Shown here one piece after another: positions 46,331 through 55,597 of a stretch of 64,000 nucleotides of DNA. The position numbers were made by a program, and so were the translations under genes. The stretch comes from an uncultured Pseudomonadota bacterium (GTDB taxonomy: Bacteria; Pseudomonadota; Gammaproteobacteria; Steroidobacterales; Steroidobacteraceae), in assembly GCA_937920275.1 (NCBI GenBank), contig CALGVD010000123.1, forward strand, positions 1 through 64,000. The letters are read 5' to 3'. The notes below the pieces were generated by a model. That model worked only from the letters and a program-made list of their open reading frames with translations. It was not told the origin of the DNA and ran no database searches. Numbering within the stretch: the stretch's first letter is position 1; every line of letters begins with the position of its first letter.

Positions 46331-47938
46331 ATGGCCAACACCGCCGCACACGACGCCACACACGACGCCCACGACCACCGGCCGCAGGGCCTGAAGCGCT
46401 GGCTTTACGCGACCAACCACAAAGACATCGGCACGATGTACCTGGTGTTCGCCTGCGTGATGTTCTTCCTCGGCGGCGCGATGGCGCTGCTCATCCGCCT
46501 CGAACTCTTCCAGCCCGGTATGCAGTTCCTCGACCCGGCGTTCTACAACTCGATGACGACCATGCACGCGCTGCTGATGATCTTCGGCGCCGTGATGCCC
46601 GCCTGGACCGGGCTCGCCAACTGGATGGTGCCGTTACAGGTCGGTGCACCCGACATGGCGCTGCCCCGCCTCAACAACTTCAGCTTCTGGCTGCTGCCGT
46701 TCGCCTTCACGCTGCTGTTGCTCACGCTGTTCGTCCCGGGCGGCGCCCCGGCGGGCGGCTGGACGCTCTATCCGCCGCTGTCGCTGCAGGCCGGTGACAG
46801 CTTCCCGCTCACGATCTTCGCGATCCACCTTTTGGGCATCTCGTCGATCCTAGGCGCCATCAATGTGATCGTCACGATCATGAACATGCGCGCCCCCGGG
46901 ATGGGCCTGCTGAACATGTCGCTCTTCTGCTGGACCTGGCTGATCACCGCCTACCTGCTCATCCTCGTGATGCCGGTGCTCGCAGGTGCGGTCACCATGC
47001 TGCTCACCGATTATTTCTTCGACACCGCCTTCTTCACCGCCGCCGGCGGTGGCGACCCGGTGATGTTCCAGCACATCTTCTGGTTCTTCGGCCACCCCGA
47101 GGTCTACATCCTCATCCTCCCGGCCTTCGGCGTGGTCTCCGAGATCATCCCGACCTTCTCGCGCAAGCCGCTCTTCGGCTACGAGTCGATGGTCTACGCC
47201 ACGGCCTCGATCGCGTTCCTGTCGTTCATCGTCTGGGCGCACCACATGTTCACCGTGGGCATGCCGCTCGCCGGGCAGCTGTTCTTCATGCTCTCGACGA
47301 TGTTGATCGCCGTGCCGACGGGGGTGAAGGTCTTCAACTGGTGCGCCACCATGTGGAAGGGCTCGATCAGCTTCGAGACACCGATGTTGTTCGCGATCGC
47401 GTTCCTGTTCCTCTTCACGCTCGGCGGTCTCTCCGGCCTGATGCTCGCCATCGTGCCGGCTGACTTCCAGTACCACGACACCTACTTCGTCGTGGCGCAC
47501 TTCCACTATGTGCTGGTGCCGGGCTCGGTGTTCGCCATCATGGCGGCCGTCTACTACTGGCTGCCGAAGTGGTCGGGCCGCATGTACGACGAGAAGATCG
47601 GCAAGCTGCACTTCTGGATGTCGGCCATCGGCGTGAATGTGCTGTTCTTCCCGCAGCACTTCCTCGGCCTCGCCGGCATGCCGCGTCGCATCCCGGACTA
47701 CGCGACGCAGTTCGCCGACTGGAACATGGTCTCCTCGGTCGGTGCCGTCATCTTCGGCTTCTCGCAGCTGCTGTTCGTCTATGTCATCTGGAAGGCGGTA
47801 CGCTCGGGTGAGACGGCGCCGCAGCGTCCCTGGGAAGGGGCGCACGGCCTTGAGTGGGAACTGCCGACCCCGGCGCCGTACCACAGCTGGGACACACCGC
47901 CGCCGCGTGAGGTCATCACCAAGGGCGCGATGCACTGA
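46331..47938 (+). CDS. ctaD: Cytochrome c oxidase subunit I
   Basis: 535 residues, 12 expected helices. Heme a and a3/CuB ligands are visible: His in [26 protein letters not shown] (CuB His and the cross-linked Tyr), AHHMF, and AHFHYVL. The Glu-containing XGHPEV loop and the K-channel identify an A1-type aa3 oxidase. It ends with TGATG overlapping the next small gene. Confidence 0.97.
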   Translation: MANTAAHDATHDAHDHRPQGLKRWLYATNHKDIGTMYLVFACVMFFLGGAMALLIRLELFQPGMQFLDPAFYNSMTTMHALLMIFGAVMPAWTGLANWMVPLQVGAPDMALPRLNNFSFWLLPFAFTLLLLTLFVPGGAPAGGWTLYPPLSLQAGDSFPLTIFAIHLLGISSILGAINVIVTIMNMRAPGMGLLNMSLFCWTWLITAYLLILVMPVLAGAVTMLLTDYFFDTAFFTAAGGGDPVMFQHIFWFFGHPEVYILILPAFGVVSEIIPTFSRKPLFGYESMVYATASIAFLSFIVWAHHMFTVGMPLAGQLFFMLSTMLIAVPTGVKVFNWCATMWKGSISFETPMLFAIAFLFLFTLGGLSGLMLAIVPADFQYHDTYFVVAHFHYVLVPGSVFAIMAAVYYWLPKWSGRMYDEKIGKLHFWMSAIGVNVLFFPQHFLGLAGMPRRIPDYATQFADWNMVSSVGAVIFGFSQLLFVYVIWKAVRSGETAPQRPWEGAHGLEWELPTPAPYHSWDTPPPREVITKGAMH

Positions 47939-48057
47939 TGGCCATCGACGCCGAGCGTGCCCGCCGCGTGAAGCGCAGCGCCGTCCTGCTCGGGCTGGTG
48001 GCGTTCGCGTTCTATGCGGCGTTCATCCTGATGGCGGTGCTGGGGTTGCGTGACTGA
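47938..48057 (+). CDS. Cytochrome oxidase small assembly protein
   Basis: 39 residues: a basic N-terminus ([15 protein letters not shown]) then one membrane helix ([20 protein letters not shown]). Its ATG overlaps the ctaD stop (TGATG) and its TGA overlaps the ctaG GTG, so it is translated between the two. Short single-helix proteins occur at this position in many proteobacterial oxidase clusters. Confidence 0.75.
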   Translation: MAIDAERARRVKRSAVLLGLVAFAFYAAFILMAVLGLRD

Positions 48058-48661
48058 CATGGACGCCCCGCAGCAACCCACGACGCCGGAGCCGCCCGCG
48101 GGCTCGATCCGCGAGCGGGCCAACTCGCGCCTGATGCTCAAGCTGATCGGCTTCGCGCTCGGTGCCTTCGGTTTCGGTTTTGCCTTGGTGCCGCTCTACG
48201 AAGTCCTCTGCGACATCACGGGCGTCGGCAATCCGAAAGACCTGCTGCGGGCCTCGTTCGTCGATCCTGCGGTGACGCCCGCAGCCGATGACTCGCGGCT
48301 CGTCACCGTCGAGTTCGTGGGCGATCTGCCCTCGGTCGGCAATTGGGAGTTCCGACCGGTGATCGCAGAGATGAAGGTCCACCCGGGCCGCCTCTACGAG
48401 GTCGACTATGTCGCCCACAACCTCACGGGCCGTGACACCGTCGCGAATGCGATCCCGAATGTCGCGCCCGGTAAGGCGACGGCGTTCTTCCGCAAGACCG
48501 AGTGCTTCTGCTTCGTGCCGCAGCACTTCGCCAAGGACGAGGAGCGCGTGATGCCGGTGCGCTTCGTCGTCGATCCGAACCTGCCCAAGAGCATCGACCG
48601 GATCACGCTTTCCTATGTTTTCCACGACAACTCGACGCGGGTCGCCGCGCTGAAGGATTGA
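48050..48661 (+). CDS. ctaG: Cytochrome c oxidase assembly protein CtaG/Cox11
   Basis: 203 residues from GTG 48050; ATG 48059 is an alternative. An N-terminal helix anchors a periplasmic immunoglobulin-like domain with the copper-binding CFC (152-154, in ECFCFVPQ). It delivers copper to the CuB site of subunit I. Position between ctaD and ctaE is standard. Confidence 0.95.
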   Translation: MTDMDAPQQPTTPEPPAGSIRERANSRLMLKLIGFALGAFGFGFALVPLYEVLCDITGVGNPKDLLRASFVDPAVTPAADDSRLVTVEFVGDLPSVGNWEFRPVIAEMKVHPGRLYEVDYVAHNLTGRDTVANAIPNVAPGKATAFFRKTECFCFVPQHFAKDEERVMPVRFVVDPNLPKSIDRITLSYVFHDNSTRVAALKD

Positions 48662-48665
48662 CACC

Positions 48666-49565
48666 ATGGCCAACGCCCACGCTTCCACCCACTCCACCGA
48701 CGAGAAGTACTACATCCCGCACGAGAGCGCGTGGCCGATCTACGGCTCCGCGACGCTGTTCGTGCTCATGTTCGGCCTCTGCGGCTGGCTCAACGAGTGG
48801 TACGGCCCCTGGATCTTCGCGATCGGCGCGGTGATGTTGGTCGGGTTGTTCGTCGGCTGGTTCGCCGTCGTCATCGACGAGCACCAGAAGGGCATGTACA
48901 ACCTGCAGGTCGACAAGTCGTTCCGCATGGGGATGATGTGGTTCATCATCTCCGAGGTGATGTTCTTCGCGGCGTTCTTCGGCGCGCTGTTCTATGCCCG
49001 GCATCTCTCCGTGCCCTGGGCGGGCGGCGAAGGCGTCAAGATCTTCAACAACCTGCTCCTCTGGCAGGGTTCCTACGACGCCGGGTGGCCGACCAACGGA
49101 CCGCAGGCCCTCGGCCCGCGCGACGATGGCAGCTTCGAGACCATACCGGCCTTCGGTCTGCCGGCCATCAACACCGCCATCCTGCTGCTCTCGGGCGTGA
49201 CCATCACCATCGCCCACCACGCGCTGCAGGAAGGCAATCGCCGCATCCTCAACATCTTCCTCGCCGTCACCTTCCTGCTCGGCTTCTTCTTCTTGGGTCT
49301 GCAGATGTGGGAGTACTCCCACGCCTACAAGGACCTCGGTCTGCAGCTCTCCACCGGCATCTATGGTTCGACGTTCTTCATGCTGACGGGCTTCCACGGC
49401 CTGCATGTGACGCTCGGTGCGATCATGCTGGTCGTGATCTGGTTCCGCACCATGAAGGGACATTTCACGCCCCAGCGCCACTTCGGCTTCGAAGCCGTGG
49501 CCTGGTACTGGCACTTCGTGGATGTGGTCTGGCTCGGACTCTTCGTGTTCGTCTACTGGGTCTGA
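48666..49565 (+). CDS. ctaE: Cytochrome c oxidase subunit III
   Basis: 299 residues with seven expected helices. Family blocks: YYIPHESAWPIYGS, SEVMFFAAFFGALFYAR and the C-terminal FTPQRHFGFEAVAWYWHFVD with VWLGLFVFVYW. It lies 4 nt after ctaG and ends the catalytic-subunit part of the operon. Confidence 0.96.
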   Translation: MANAHASTHSTDEKYYIPHESAWPIYGSATLFVLMFGLCGWLNEWYGPWIFAIGAVMLVGLFVGWFAVVIDEHQKGMYNLQVDKSFRMGMMWFIISEVMFFAAFFGALFYARHLSVPWAGGEGVKIFNNLLLWQGSYDAGWPTNGPQALGPRDDGSFETIPAFGLPAINTAILLLSGVTITIAHHALQEGNRRILNIFLAVTFLLGFFFLGLQMWEYSHAYKDLGLQLSTGIYGSTFFMLTGFHGLHVTLGAIMLVVIWFRTMKGHFTPQRHFGFEAVAWYWHFVDVVWLGLFVFVYWV

Positions 49566-49581
49566 CGGCGACGCAGAGCGG

Positions 49582-49601
49582 CCGCGCTCAGCGCAGCGCG
49601 G
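49582..49601. terminator. Hairpin between convergent genes
   Basis: CCGCGCT-CAGCGC-AGCGCGG, a perfect 7-bp stem in the 42-bp gap between ctaE and the convergent twin-helix gene. No T-tract, so a weak or rho-assisted terminator. Confidence 0.4.
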
Positions 49602-49607
49602 TGACGC

Positions 49608-49820
49608 TCAGCGCCCTGCGCCGAGCGGCTCGATCAAGCCGGCCGCCCAAGCGGCCATCAGCAACAGGAACAGCGCCACCGAGAACCCGACGCGCCATGT
49701 GAGCGCGCGGACCATCTTTTTGGAGTTGCCCTTGTCGGTCATGAGGTGGAACAACGCCGAGCCGAGGCTCAGCACGATGCCGATCATGACGACGGCGACG
49801 AGGGTCCGAAAGATGTCCAT
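49608..49820 (-). CDS. DUF2909-type twin transmembrane protein
   Basis: 70 residues from ATG 49820 with two membrane helices (IFRTLVAVVMIGIVLSLGSA and a second at about 44-62). Members of this small family occur beside ctaE and SURF1 in many proteobacteria, transcribed opposite to them as here. The function is unknown. The frame is open 26 codons further upstream, which would run into SURF1 in antisense. Confidence 0.75.
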   Translation of the reverse strand: MDIFRTLVAVVMIGIVLSLGSALFHLMTDKGNSKKMVRALTWRVGFSVALFLLLMAAWAAGLIEPLGAGR

Positions 49821-49840
49821 GTTGCGAGTATCATAAGCCT

Positions 49841-50581
49841 GTGGCCCTGCGTATCGCCATCGGGCGTCGGGAATTCTCGCCGTCTTGGTTGATGACACTG
49901 CTCACGGCCGCCGCGCTGCTCGTCTTCATCGTGCTCGGCCGTTGGCAATGGGAACGGGGTGTGGGCAAGGACGCGTTGGCGTTGCAGTTCGCTCAAGGTG
50001 GAGATCTCGTGACGGATCTCGGTCCGCAAGGCACCCGCGATCTGCCGCGCTACACCCAAGTCCGCGTACGCGGTGAGTGGATGGCCGACCGGCAGTTCCT
50101 GCTCGACAACCGTATGCGCGACGGGCGCGCCGGCTACGAAGTGCTGACGCCGTTGCAGCTCGAGGACGGCCGCGAGGTGCTGGTCAACCGGGGTTGGATT
50201 CCGTTCGGCGGGCGCCGCGACCAGTTACCGGAAGTGGCGAGCGGACTGCCCACGGTCCCGGTGACGGTGCGGGGTCGGCTCGACGAACTGCCGACGGCGG
50301 GGCTCGCGAGCGGTCGCGCCGCGCCAGCGCTGACCGGCGCTTGGCCACGCGTGACGAGCTTTCCGTCGCCGACGGAACTCGAAGCGGCAGCCGGGTCGCG
50401 GTTGGAACCGCGGGTGTTGCTGATGGATGCAACGGAACCGACCGGCTACCGGCGCGACTGGCTGCCTTTTGGCAGAGGGCCAGAGATGCACTTCGGCTAC
50501 GCCCTGCAGTGGTGGAGTTTCGGTGTGCTGCTGCTGGTGCTGTATGGGGTCTTGAACACGAAGAGAAGGGATGACGCATGA
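49841..50581 (+). CDS. SURF1 family cytochrome oxidase biogenesis protein
   Basis: 246 residues from GTG 49841. One helix at each end (about 17-35 and 225-240) flanks a periplasmic domain, with the SURF1 blocks LGRWQWERG, GYEVLTPLQ, VLVNRGWIPFG and HFGYALQWWSF. It helps insert heme a into subunit I. It overlaps the next gene by 4 nt. Confidence 0.94.
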   Translation: MALRIAIGRREFSPSWLMTLLTAAALLVFIVLGRWQWERGVGKDALALQFAQGGDLVTDLGPQGTRDLPRYTQVRVRGEWMADRQFLLDNRMRDGRAGYEVLTPLQLEDGREVLVNRGWIPFGGRRDQLPEVASGLPTVPVTVRGRLDELPTAGLASGRAAPALTGAWPRVTSFPSPTELEAAAGSRLEPRVLLMDATEPTGYRRDWLPFGRGPEMHFGYALQWWSFGVLLLVLYGVLNTKRRDDA

Positions 50582-51204
50582 CGACCGACGGTGAGTCCGG
50601 GAACCTGCCCAAAGAACGCCCACCCTCGGGTCGTGCCGCACTGCTCGGTCTGGCTGCGCTCTTCCTGGCGCCGGCGCTCGGCGCCGCCTGGCTCTACTAC
50701 TCGGGCGGCTGGCAGCCGTCCGGCCAGACCAACCACGGCGAGCTGGTGCTCCCGGCGAAACCCTTGGCCGAAGCGCCGCTGCTGCAACTCGACGGGACGC
50801 CCACGCCGCCCGCGCTGTTCGCCGGTAAATGGACGCTGCTCTATATCGACGACGGCGCCTGCGCGACCCCGCAATGCCGCAAAGCGCTCTGGACCTTGCG
50901 CCAGACGCGGCTGCTGCTCACCGCGGACATGGACCGCGTTCAGCGCGTCTTCGTCGCGGAGACAGGCTGCTGCGACCGGGCATTCCTCGCGAGCGAACAT
51001 CCCGACTTGAAGGTGCTCGCTCCACCTGCCACCCGTGCTGCTGATCAAGCATGGATCGCCGGATTTCCGCGCGAGGCGGGCGTACCGTATGTGTTCATCA
51101 TCGACCCGCTCGGTAACCTCATGATGCGTTTCGACCTGCGCCAGAACCCCAAAGGTCTGAAGGACGACCTCAAAAAATTGCTGAAGCTTTATCGGACCGG
51201 TTGA
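50578..51204 (+). CDS. Membrane-anchored thioredoxin-fold protein of the oxidase cluster
   Basis: 208 residues: an N-terminal helix (about 20-42), then a SCO/thioredoxin-like domain with GKWTLLYIDDGACATPQCRK (two Cys, CxxxxC spacing), RVFVAETGCC and PYVFIIDPLGNLMMRF. The usual SCO CxxxC and distal His are not clear, so copper binding is uncertain. Coupled by overlap to SURF1 before and ctaA after, which suggests a role in oxidase assembly. Confidence 0.75.
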   Translation: MTTDGESGNLPKERPPSGRAALLGLAALFLAPALGAAWLYYSGGWQPSGQTNHGELVLPAKPLAEAPLLQLDGTPTPPALFAGKWTLLYIDDGACATPQCRKALWTLRQTRLLLTADMDRVQRVFVAETGCCDRAFLASEHPDLKVLAPPATRAADQAWIAGFPREAGVPYVFIIDPLGNLMMRFDLRQNPKGLKDDLKKLLKLYRTG

Positions 51205-52280
51205 TCACCATGCCAGACCCCCTCCCTAAGACCGCTCTCCCTGCATCCGTGCCGCCCTCTGGCGCTGTGGCCCTGCGTCGCCTCGCCTTCGGCAGCGTGC
51301 TGCTGTGCCTCACCGTCATCATCCTCGGCGCTTGGGTGCGGCTCACCGATGCCGGTCTCGGTTGTCCCGACTGGCCGGGCTGCTATGGCCATGTCACGCC
51401 GGCAGGCGCCGAAAAGAACGACGGCAAGATCGAGTCCTTCTCACCCGGTTGGGACTACGACTCCGGCAAGGCGTGGCGCGAGATGATCCACCGCTACGCC
51501 GCGACCGCGCTCGGCCTCCTCATCGTGCTGATCACCGCGATCGCCATCGCCTACCGCCGCGAAAAACCGATGAGCGTGGTCTATGCCGTCGTGCTGCTCG
51601 CCACCGTGGTCTTCCAAGGGACGCTCGGTGCGTTCACGGTCTGGTGGCTGGTGAAACCCTTGGTGGTCGTGCTGCATCTGGCCGGTGGACTCACGACCCT
51701 GTCGCTGCTGTTCTGGCTCTGGCTCTCGATGCGCCGAACCACCCGCGTCGTACAGCCCGTTCCGGGCGCGACGCGCATCGCCGCGCTCGATCGCGCGCGG
51801 ACCGCGGCCATAGCGGCGACCGTCGTGGTCGGTCTGCAGACCTTGCTCGGCGGCTGGACCAGCACCAACTATGCTGCGGTCGCCTGTCCGGACCTGCCGA
51901 CCTGCCAAGGCCAATGGTGGCCGGAGGGCATGGATTACAAGGATGCGTTCGTGCTCTGGCGCGGCCTCGACATCAACTACACCGGTGGCGTGCTCGAGCA
52001 TCCCGCACGCGTCGCGATCCACTTCACGCACCGCTTGGGCGCGATCATCGCGACCCTCGCCGTGCTGTTCGCGGCATGGCTCGCGATCCGCCGCGCACCG
52101 ACGACGCTGGTGCGCAACGCCGGATATTGGGCCGTGGGCGCCTTGGCACTGCAACTGTGGATCGCTTTCGCCATGATCCTCAAGGCGTTCCCGCTGTGGC
52201 TCGCCACCGCACACAATGCGGGGGCCGCACTGCTGTTGCTCGCGATGCTGGTGCTCAACCGCCGACTGCGCGAGGCATGA
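51201..52280 (+). CDS. ctaA: Heme A synthase
   Basis: 359 residues, COX15/CtaA family with eight expected helices. Oxidises the heme O methyl group to give heme A. Key features: WVRLTDAGLGCPDWPGCYG, the His in WREMIHRYAA, an ACPDLPTCQGQWWPE loop and the His in VAIHFTHRLGA. It overlaps the upstream gene by 4 nt and precedes ctaB by 3 nt. Confidence 0.94.
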   Translation: MITMPDPLPKTALPASVPPSGAVALRRLAFGSVLLCLTVIILGAWVRLTDAGLGCPDWPGCYGHVTPAGAEKNDGKIESFSPGWDYDSGKAWREMIHRYAATALGLLIVLITAIAIAYRREKPMSVVYAVVLLATVVFQGTLGAFTVWWLVKPLVVVLHLAGGLTTLSLLFWLWLSMRRTTRVVQPVPGATRIAALDRARTAAIAATVVVGLQTLLGGWTSTNYAAVACPDLPTCQGQWWPEGMDYKDAFVLWRGLDINYTGGVLEHPARVAIHFTHRLGAIIATLAVLFAAWLAIRRAPTTLVRNAGYWAVGALALQLWIAFAMILKAFPLWLATAHNAGAALLLLAMLVLNRRLREA

Positions 52281-52283
52281 TCC

Positions 52284-53270
52284 ATGGCCGACGATGACCA
52301 CCCTCTGCCGGGACCCGTTGCAGCCGCCGCCGAGCCGGTCAGCGGTCGCGGACCGGCGCGCTGGCGGCTCTACCTCGAACTGACCAAGCCCAAAGTCGTC
52401 GCGCTCATCGTCTTCACGGCGATCGTCGGCACCCTGCTCGCGAGCCCGGGTTGGCCACCGTTCGCAGCATTGGTGTGGGGCAATCTCGGCATCGCGCTCG
52501 CGGCGGGTTGCGCGGCGACCATCAACCACGTGCTCGACCGCAAGATCGACGAACAGATGTCGCGTACCCGTGGCCGGCCGTTGCCGACCGGCGGTCTCGA
52601 GGCCTACCAAGCGCTGGTGTTCGCCGGCGTGCTCGGCGTGTCGTCGATGCTCGTGCTGTGGTGGCTCGTGAACCCGCTCACCGCGGTGCTGACCTTCGCC
52701 TCGCTGATCGGCTATGCCGTCATCTACACCGTGTTCCTCAAGCGCGCGACCTCGCAGAACATCGTGATCGGCGGCGCGGCGGGCGCTGCACCCCCGGTAC
52801 TCGGCTGGGCGGCGGTCACCAACTCCATCGAACCGAACGCGCTGCTGTTGTTCCTCATCATCTTCATCTGGACGCCGCCGCATTTTTGGGCGCTCGCCAT
52901 CGCCCGCAAGGACGAGTACGCGCGCGCCGGCATCCCGATGCTGCCGGTGACCCACGGCGTGCCCTACACCCGTCTGCAAGTGCTGCTCTACACGGTGTTG
53001 CTGGTGCTGGTGACGCTCATGCCCTGGGTGACGCACATGAGCGGGCTCGTCTATCTCGCCGCAGCGCTGGTCCTGAACGCACGCTTCCTCTACTTCGCGC
53101 TCGCGCTCAAGTTCACCGACCGCATCGAACTGCCGATGCAGGTGTTCCGCTATTCGATCACGTACCTGATGTGGCTGTTCGCGGCGTTGCTGCTCGATCA
53201 CTACATCCCGACCACACAGCTACCGACACCGCCGCTGCCCGGCACCGGCCCGCAGATCTACGGCCCCTGA
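52284..53270 (+). CDS. ctaB: Protoheme IX farnesyltransferase (heme O synthase)
   Basis: 328 residues, UbiA-superfamily membrane enzyme. Asp-rich motif [20 protein letters not shown], second motif [20 protein letters not shown]. Converts heme B to heme O, the substrate of CtaA. The gene ends inside a short tandem repeat (53255-53293) that also contains the stop of the convergent amidase. Confidence 0.95.
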   Translation: MADDDHPLPGPVAAAAEPVSGRGPARWRLYLELTKPKVVALIVFTAIVGTLLASPGWPPFAALVWGNLGIALAAGCAATINHVLDRKIDEQMSRTRGRPLPTGGLEAYQALVFAGVLGVSSMLVLWWLVNPLTAVLTFASLIGYAVIYTVFLKRATSQNIVIGGAAGAAPPVLGWAAVTNSIEPNALLLFLIIFIWTPPHFWALAIARKDEYARAGIPMLPVTHGVPYTRLQVLLYTVLLVLVTLMPWVTHMSGLVYLAAALVLNARFLYFALALKFTDRIELPMQVFRYSITYLMWLFAALLLDHYIPTTQLPTPPLPGTGPQIYGP

Positions 53271-53293
53271 TCTACGGCCCCTGATCTACGGCT
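53255..53293. repeat. 14-bp tandem repeat, 2.8 copies
   Basis: The unit GATCTACGGCCCCT occurs at 53255-53268 and 53269-53282, then a partial copy (GATCTACGGCT). The ctaB stop (53268-53270) and the amidase stop (53274-53272, minus strand) both fall in it. Likely slippage at a convergent gene junction. Confidence 0.85.
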
Positions 53294-54888
53294 TCGACCT
53301 GCGGTTTCAGGGGAACAGTCGAGCGATAGGTCGGCGCCCGTCGCGAACGGGACGCCTGCTCGAAGGCGTAGCCCCACGCGAGCAGGTCCGCCTCCGCATA
53401 GGCACGGGCCATGAAGGTCAGCCCCACCGGTAGTCCGCTCACTTCGCCCATCGGCACCGTCAGGCTTGGCGTACCCGCCACTGCCGCCATCCCGTAGCCT
53501 GCGCCCAAGAAATGATCCCCGAGCACCGGATCGATGATCCAAGCGGGCGCCGTGCTCGGCGCGATGAGCATGTCGAGCCGGGCGCCATCGAGCGTCTTCA
53601 GTAGGCCCGATTCGCCCGCCAGACGCCGTGCGGATTCCTTGGCCTGCAGATACACCGGCTCAGTGAGCGGCCCCTTGGCCTGTGCCTTCTCAAAGGTCTC
53701 TTGGCTGAAGAGCGACATCACAGTCGACCGATGGCGTTCATTCCACTCTATGAGCGCAGCGAGCGAGCCGATCGGCGCGCCGCTCTCGCGCAGATAATCG
53801 TCCAGCCCGTGCTTGAACTCGTACAGGAGCACCTCGAACTCATGGGCACTCCAGCTGCGGTAGCCCTCGACGTTGGCATCGACCACCTCGGCACCTGCCG
53901 CCCGCAGCAACTCGATCGAGCGGTCCATCGCCGCATCGACACCGGGATGGAAGCCCATCGCCTGACGCAGCACGCCGATGCGGCGTCCGCGCAGCGCATC
54001 GGCCGTCAGCCCCGAACCATGATCGGCGGCGATGCGACCCTGCGCCGCTGCACCGGCTGGATCGGCGAGGTCCACGCCCGCCAATGCATCCATCAGCAGC
54101 GCCACATCGCGCACGCTGCGACCCATCGGCCCCGCTGTGTCCTGCGACACGGAGATCGGGATGATGCCGCGACGACTCACCACGCCGACCGTGGGCTTCA
54201 GTCCGACCAGCCCCGCCACTGCAGCAGGACAGATGATGCTGCCGTCGGTCTCGGTGCCCACGCCGACAGCGGCGAGGCTCGCCGCGATCGCGGACCCCGT
54301 CCCCGAACTCGAGCCGCAAGGATTACGGTCCAGCACATACGGATTACGGGTCTGACCACCCCGGGAACTCCAACCGGAGATCGAGTGATCAGAGCGGAAG
54401 TTGGCCCACTCCGAGAGGTTCGTCTTGCCGAGGATCACCGCACCTGCCTGCCGCAGGCGCTTGACGAGGAACGCATCGGTCTTCGGGCGGTGCTCGGCGA
54501 GCGCCAAGGACCCCGCCGAGTTGACGAGGCCGACGACGTCGATGTTGTCCTTGAGGAGTACCGGGATGCCGTGCAGCGGTCCACGGACCTCGCCGGCGGC
54601 CCGCTCTCGATCACGCTCCGCGGCCACGGCCAGCGCGGCCGCATCGAGTTCGATCACTGCATCGAGGGTCGGCCCGTCGTCATCCACCGCAGCGATGCGC
54701 GCAAGGTAAGCGCGCGTCAGCTCGACCGATGTCAACCGTCCGTCGGCGAGCCGTTCAGCGGCCTCCGACACCGACAGTTCGACGACATCGACCCCCGTAC
54801 GCTCGATCGGCACCACGGACGACGATGCGCTGCAGCCCGCGAGACAGAGCGCGGTGATCGCGGTGACCAAAGATCGTGTATTCGACAT
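53272..54888 (-). CDS. Amidase-signature family lipoprotein
   Basis: 538 residues from ATG 54888, preceded by GAGGGA. A lipobox LAGC (Cys19) indicates a lipid-anchored envelope enzyme. Amidase-signature residues: Lys113 (PVLLKDNID), the cis-Ser in CGSSSGTGS (191-199) and the nucleophile Ser217 in GTETDGS. The family hydrolyses amides widely; the substrate is unknown. An open frame continues upstream to 55044, but the signal sequence places the start here. Confidence 0.9.
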   Translation of the reverse strand: MSNTRSLVTAITALCLAGCSASSSVVPIERTGVDVVELSVSEAAERLADGRLTSVELTRAYLARIAAVDDDGPTLDAVIELDAAALAVAAERDRERAAGEVRGPLHGIPVLLKDNIDVVGLVNSAGSLALAEHRPKTDAFLVKRLRQAGAVILGKTNLSEWANFRSDHSISGWSSRGGQTRNPYVLDRNPCGSSSGTGSAIAASLAAVGVGTETDGSIICPAAVAGLVGLKPTVGVVSRRGIIPISVSQDTAGPMGRSVRDVALLMDALAGVDLADPAGAAAQGRIAADHGSGLTADALRGRRIGVLRQAMGFHPGVDAAMDRSIELLRAAGAEVVDANVEGYRSWSAHEFEVLLYEFKHGLDDYLRESGAPIGSLAALIEWNERHRSTVMSLFSQETFEKAQAKGPLTEPVYLQAKESARRLAGESGLLKTLDGARLDMLIAPSTAPAWIIDPVLGDHFLGAGYGMAAVAGTPSLTVPMGEVSGLPVGLTFMARAYAEADLLAWGYAFEQASRSRRAPTYRSTVPLKPQVEAVDQGP

Positions 54889-54919
54889 CGCGGGACTCCC
54901 TCGCGGACCGGTGTGGCGC

Positions 54920-55570
54920 TCAACGGCGCGCGAACAGGTGATCGGCGACGAACGGGTTATGGCGGCGTTCCTCGCCGAAGGTCGACTCGGGCCCATGGCC
55001 CGGCAAGAATGTGATGTCATCGCCGAGCGGGAACAAGCGCTCACGGATCGAGGCCAATAATTGTGCGTGGTCGCCGCGCGGAAAATCCGTACGGCCGATC
55101 GAGCCGGCGAAGATCACATCGCCGACGATCGCGTAGTGCGCCTCGCGCTGGAAGAACACTACATGACCGGGCGTATGACCCGGACAATGCAGGACCTCGA
55201 ACTCGAGTGCACCCACCGTCACCCGATCGCCGTGCTGCAGCCAACGATCCGGGACGAACGCCTCGCTCGGCGGAAAGCCGAACATCCGGGCTTGGGCCGG
55301 CATCTGCTCGATCCAGAACTGATCGCCCTGCTGCGGACCCTCGATGGGCACCGCGCTGCGACGGGCGAGCTCGGCGGTGCCGCCTGCGTGATCGAGGTGC
55401 GCATGGGTGATGAGGATCTTCTCGAGCGTCAGCCCATGCTTCGCCACCACCGCGAGCAGACGGTCGATCTCGCCTCCCGGATCGACCACCGCCGCCCGGC
55501 GGGTGGCCTCACACCACAGCACCGAGCAGTTCTGCTGGAACGGCGTGACCGGGACGACTTCGAGACGCAT
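54920..55570 (-). CDS. MBL-fold hydrolase, glyoxalase II-like (YcbL type)
   Basis: 216 residues. Metallo-beta-lactamase motif THAHLDHAGG (His56, His58, Asp60, His61), then HCPGHTPGHVVF, VGDVIFAGSIGRTDFP and LPGHGP. Short glyoxalase II-like proteins lacking the C-terminal helical domain hydrolyse thioesters such as S-lactoylglutathione. It lies 27 bp downstream of the malonyl-CoA reductase gene, same strand. Confidence 0.9.
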   Translation of the reverse strand: MRLEVVPVTPFQQNCSVLWCEATRRAAVVDPGGEIDRLLAVVAKHGLTLEKILITHAHLDHAGGTAELARRSAVPIEGPQQGDQFWIEQMPAQARMFGFPPSEAFVPDRWLQHGDRVTVGALEFEVLHCPGHTPGHVVFFQREAHYAIVGDVIFAGSIGRTDFPRGDHAQLLASIRERLFPLGDDITFLPGHGPESTFGEERRHNPFVADHLFARR

Positions 55571-55597
55571 GCGACGATGATACCGCCGATCGCCCCG

